Assembly (NCBI GenBank): GCA_944386365.1
Contig: CALXAT010000014.1
Location: 1-38,486 of the forward strand
Length of the DNA: 38,486 nt
Reading direction: 5' to 3'
Source: an uncultured Clostridia bacterium
Lineage (GTDB): Bacteria > Bacillota > Clostridia > TANB77 > CAG-508
A program made the position numbers and the translations under genes. The notes beneath the pieces are model-generated. The model did no database searches, was not told the DNA's origin, and saw nothing but the letters and a program-made list of their open reading frames with translations. Below are positions 36,528 to 38,486 of the stretch, in pieces. How positions within the stretch are numbered: position 1 is the stretch's first letter; each line of letters opens with the position of its first letter.

Positions 36528-36577
36528 GAAAATTTCTCTCCTTTTTTCTCTTGTATCAAATTTGTTACATAAAAATA

Positions 36578-36668
36578 TATCTTTAATAAAGATACGTTTT
36601 TATGTATTTTATATCATTGTTAAAGATAAAAGTCAATATCTCTCATAAAGATATTATAAAATCTTTAT
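36578..36668. promoter_or_regulatory. Repeated TAAAGATA operator boxes between pilin-like and XRE genes
   Basis: The 8-mer TAAAGATA or its complement occurs as a perfect palindrome TATCTTTA-A-TAAAGATA (36578-36594), singly at 36621-36628 inside the pilin promoter spacer, at 36646-36653, and as ATCTTTAT at 36661-36668 next to the XRE ribosome site. They are likely XRE binding sites controlling both genes. Confidence 0.6.
36608..36636 (-). promoter_or_regulatory. Promoter of the pilin-like gene
   Basis: Minus strand TTGACT (36636-36631), 17-base spacer containing a TAAAGATA box, TATAAA (36613-36608). Confidence 0.7.
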
Positions 36669-36682
36669 GGGAGTGAATTAAA

Positions 36683-36919
36683 TTGTTGAGAATTAGAGAA
36701 TTAAGAGAAGATAATGATAAAAAACAAATTGAAATAGCTGAATTGTTAGGAATACAACAAAATAGCTATTCTCAAATAGAATGTGGGAAAAATACAATTC
36801 AAATTGAACATTTAATAAAATTAGCAGCTTTTTATAATACATCAACTGATTATATTTTAGGTTTAACCGATGAAATTAAACCATATCCAAAATCTAAAAA
36901 ATTAAATAAAAATTTGTAA
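36683..36919 (+). CDS. XRE-family transcriptional regulator
   Basis: A 78-residue helix-turn-helix protein of the Cro/CI type. The HTH covers about residues 12-55 (KQIEIAELLGIQQNSYSQIE, then IKLAAFYNTSTDYILGLTDE). There is no sensor domain, so it probably acts as a simple repressor, perhaps antagonised by another protein. The start is TTG 36683, with GGGAG 9 bases before. It reads away from the pilin-like gene, and the region between holds repeated TAAAGATA boxes, so it likely regulates itself and the pilin-like gene. Confidence 0.85.
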   Translation: MLRIRELREDNDKKQIEIAELLGIQQNSYSQIECGKNTIQIEHLIKLAAFYNTSTDYILGLTDEIKPYPKSKKLNKNL

Positions 36920-36956
36920 ACTTATAAATAAAAAGTACATAAACACAAATAAAAAG

Positions 36957-37017
36957 AAATGAAGTACTCAATTATTAAATAAAAAGAATCAATAATTGAG
37001 TACTTCATTTTTTATTC
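36957..37017. terminator. Strong bidirectional terminator
   Basis: A 20-bp perfect stem, 36957-36976 with 36991-37010, loop of 14, followed by TTTATT. It separates the XRE gene from the convergent leucine-rich-repeat gene. Confidence 0.88.
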
Positions 37018-37053
37018 TAAATTTCTTTCCAAAATATATATCATATTTATCTG

Positions 37054-38486
37054 TTATTCATCCCATATGATTGCTCTATCTCCATATACACATCCCCATG
37101 GTGATCCCGTTAAAGTTCCATTATTTTTCTTATGGATTACTACTTCTGTTAAATTATTTGCACCGCTAAAGGCATTTGCATTGATTTCACTTATTTTTGA
37201 TTGTATTTCTAATTTTCTTATATTTGAAGAATATAATATATTATCTTCTATTTTGTTCACATTTGGGGGTAATTTTATTATTTCTAGATTTGTATTTCGC
37301 AATGCATATGATTTTATTACCTTTACACTTTCAGGTATATTAATTTCTGTTAACTTATTTTTTACCCAATATAATGCTGTTCCATCTTTACTTAGTATAT
37401 ATTCATTATTTATTGATTGTAAATAAGGATTTTCGGTATTTATTTCTATACTGTCTATATTAAGATATGCAACTTTCGTAAATGAATTTACATTTTTAGG
37501 TAGATACAAATAATCTAAAGTTGGAAAGGTTCCCCACTCTGTAGTTGTATTTCCTACAAAACTTTCTGGTAATGTAATTCCAGTTATTGTTCCATCATCT
37601 AATAATGCTCCTCTTTTTATATTTTCTACTCCGTCTTTTATTGTGATATCTCCTGTATCAAATGATCTATATAAGGTTGTTCCATTAATATTGTACAAGT
37701 TATTCTTTTCATCAATTTTAAAATATTTATTATTGGAATCCACTGTTATCCTTTTTAATTTTGAATTAGAAAAAGCTAAGTATCCTACAGATTTTACATT
37801 TTCTGTTAAATTTATACTTGATAGATTATTACATCTATAAAATGCTTGACCTTGTATGGTTTCCACTGAATTTTCCATATTTATACTTGTTACATTAGAA
37901 AGTGCAATTACTAATGTTTTTAAATCTTTGGAATACAATACTCCATTTTTAAATTCAAAATAGTTATTCTCAGATGTATCTATTTCTTGTAATGTTGATA
38001 TTGCTAAAGCTGCATCTTTTATACTTCTTAAGTTTGGCGGAAATTTTAATGTTGTTAATGATGTACTTTCTAAGCATTCTGCTTCCAAAGTCTCTATACT
38101 TTGAGATAATTCTAATTTTTTTAAATTAGTACAGCTCATAAATATTTGATGAGATAAAACTGTCAGTTTATTTGGTAATTTTACATTATCTAATTTTGTA
38201 CAATTTCTAAAACATTGACTTTGTATAGTAGTAATTGTATCTGGTAAATTTATTGTTTGTAAATTGCTACAACCATAAAAAGCATTATCTCCTATATATT
38301 CTACACCTTCTCCATCTTTTTCTTGTATTATCACATTTTCTAAGGTTTTATTATTTTTAAATGCATTTTTCTCTATCCTTTTTACTGTACTTGGTATGAT
38401 GATTGTTTTTAATCCTTCTAAGTTTGAAAAGGCTCCTTCTCCTATTGCTGTTACTGAATCTGGTATTGTTAAACTTCCTGTGTTTT
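37054..38486 (-). CDS. BspA-like leucine-rich repeat protein, C-terminal part (runs off the right edge)
   Basis: The frame stays open to the window edge, so the N-terminus lies beyond 38486; an internal ATG at 38334 is not the true start. The visible part, about 477 residues, is made of LRR_5/BspA-type repeats of about 23 residues: IPDSVTAIGEGAFSNLEGLK, then LPDTITTIQSQCFRNCTKL, LTENVKSVGYLAFSN, IPESVKVIKSYALRN. It ends with VIHKKNNGTLTGSPWGC and YGDRAIIWDE and has no sorting signal or membrane helix at the C-terminus. Such proteins are secreted adhesins or host-binding factors. It may carry the same pilin-like leader as the 35247-36527 protein, but that cannot be seen. Confidence 0.85.
   Translation of the reverse strand, partial: NTGSLTIPDSVTAIGEGAFSNLEGLKTIIIPSTVKRIEKNAFKNNKTLENVIIQEKDGEGVEYIGDNAFYGCSNLQTINLPDTITTIQSQCFRNCTKLDNVKLPNKLTVLSHQIFMSCTNLKKLELSQSIETLEAECLESTSLTTLKFPPNLRSIKDAALAISTLQEIDTSENNYFEFKNGVLYSKDLKTLVIALSNVTSINMENSVETIQGQAFYRCNNLSSINLTENVKSVGYLAFSNSKLKRITVDSNNKYFKIDEKNNLYNINGTTLYRSFDTGDITIKDGVENIKRGALLDDGTITGITLPESFVGNTTTEWGTFPTLDYLYLPKNVNSFTKVAYLNIDSIEINTENPYLQSINNEYILSKDGTALYWVKNKLTEINIPESVKVIKSYALRNTNLEIIKLPPNVNKIEDNILYSSNIRKLEIQSKISEINANAFSGANNLTEVVIHKKNNGTLTGSPWGCVYGDRAIIWDE

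Noticed and set aside
37054..38486. Tandem DNA repeats suggesting a CRISPR or satellite array
   Set aside because: The repeats are at the protein level (leucine-rich repeats of about 23 residues) and the DNA units are too diverged.
38335..38486. Treating ATG 38334 as the start of the leucine-rich-repeat gene
   Set aside because: The same frame continues without a stop to the window edge and encodes further repeats (IPDSVTAIGEGAFSN).

Overview
This window comes from a very AT-rich, low-GC Firmicute, most likely an anaerobic clostridium-like, possibly gut, bacterium. The signs are a rubredoxin, an NAD-linked dihydroorotate dehydrogenase (PyrD/PyrK), a ProRS with a Cys-rich tail, MutS2, cohesin and dockerin domains, a sortase with an LPKTG substrate, BspA-type leucine-rich repeats, and strong AGGAGG-type ribosome sites. 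Species cannot be told from the sequence alone. No rRNA, tRNA, CRISPR array or insertion sequence was found. Intergenic gaps are short (none above about 300 bases), and most hold a readable promoter or terminator.

Layout. (1) 1-6753, minus strand: central glycolysis, gap then pgk each with its own promoter, then tpiA-gpmI followed by a DUF600 protein, an iron-sulfur scaffold protein and the start of a GGGtGRT protein. The gap and tpiA promoters carry the same 21-base palindrome with the -35 box inside it. (2) 6949-14392, minus strand: a pyrimidine operon pyrB-pyrI-pyrC-(ArsC/Spx-like)-pyrF-(NUDIX)-pyrK-(zinc phospholipase C-like)-pyrD-(membrane protein). The atypical orotate phosphoribosyltransferase lies apart on the plus strand at 15297-16154, next to a divergent methyltransferase gene. 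(3) 16250-18156: a HAD phosphatase, a small overlapping ORF, a histidine phosphatase and a rubredoxin. (4) 18283-23780, minus strand: a compact cell-surface cassette of an LPKTG-anchored cohesin protein, a sortase, a dockerin-bearing glucosaminidase-like protein with SH3 and Big_2 domains, and a membrane-anchored cohesin protein with two cadherin-like beta-sandwich domains. (5) 24013-31090: asnS, an unknown gene, proS-scpB, a tiny acidic protein and mutS2. (6) 31136-35125: a divergent SecD/SecF pair behind a frameshifted HD-domain gene, and an RsmB-type RNA methyltransferase. (7) 35247-38486: a pilin-like GLUG-repeat protein, an XRE repressor with repeated TAAAGATA boxes in the shared promoter region, and the C-terminal part of a BspA-like leucine-rich-repeat protein.

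How the parts fit. Regions 1 and 2 are housekeeping (lower glycolysis; de novo UMP synthesis without carAB in view). Regions 4 and 7 are surface functions. Region 4 is the best candidate for an unusual system: it encodes both halves of a cohesin-dockerin interaction, the sortase that could fix one cohesin to the wall, and a second cohesin fixed to the membrane, but the dockerin is on a peptidoglycan hydrolase-like protein rather than a plant-fibre enzyme. Two genes (NUDIX near 10219 and HD near 33937) carry single extra bases close to their 5' ends; these are real mutations, frameshifting sites or assembly errors.
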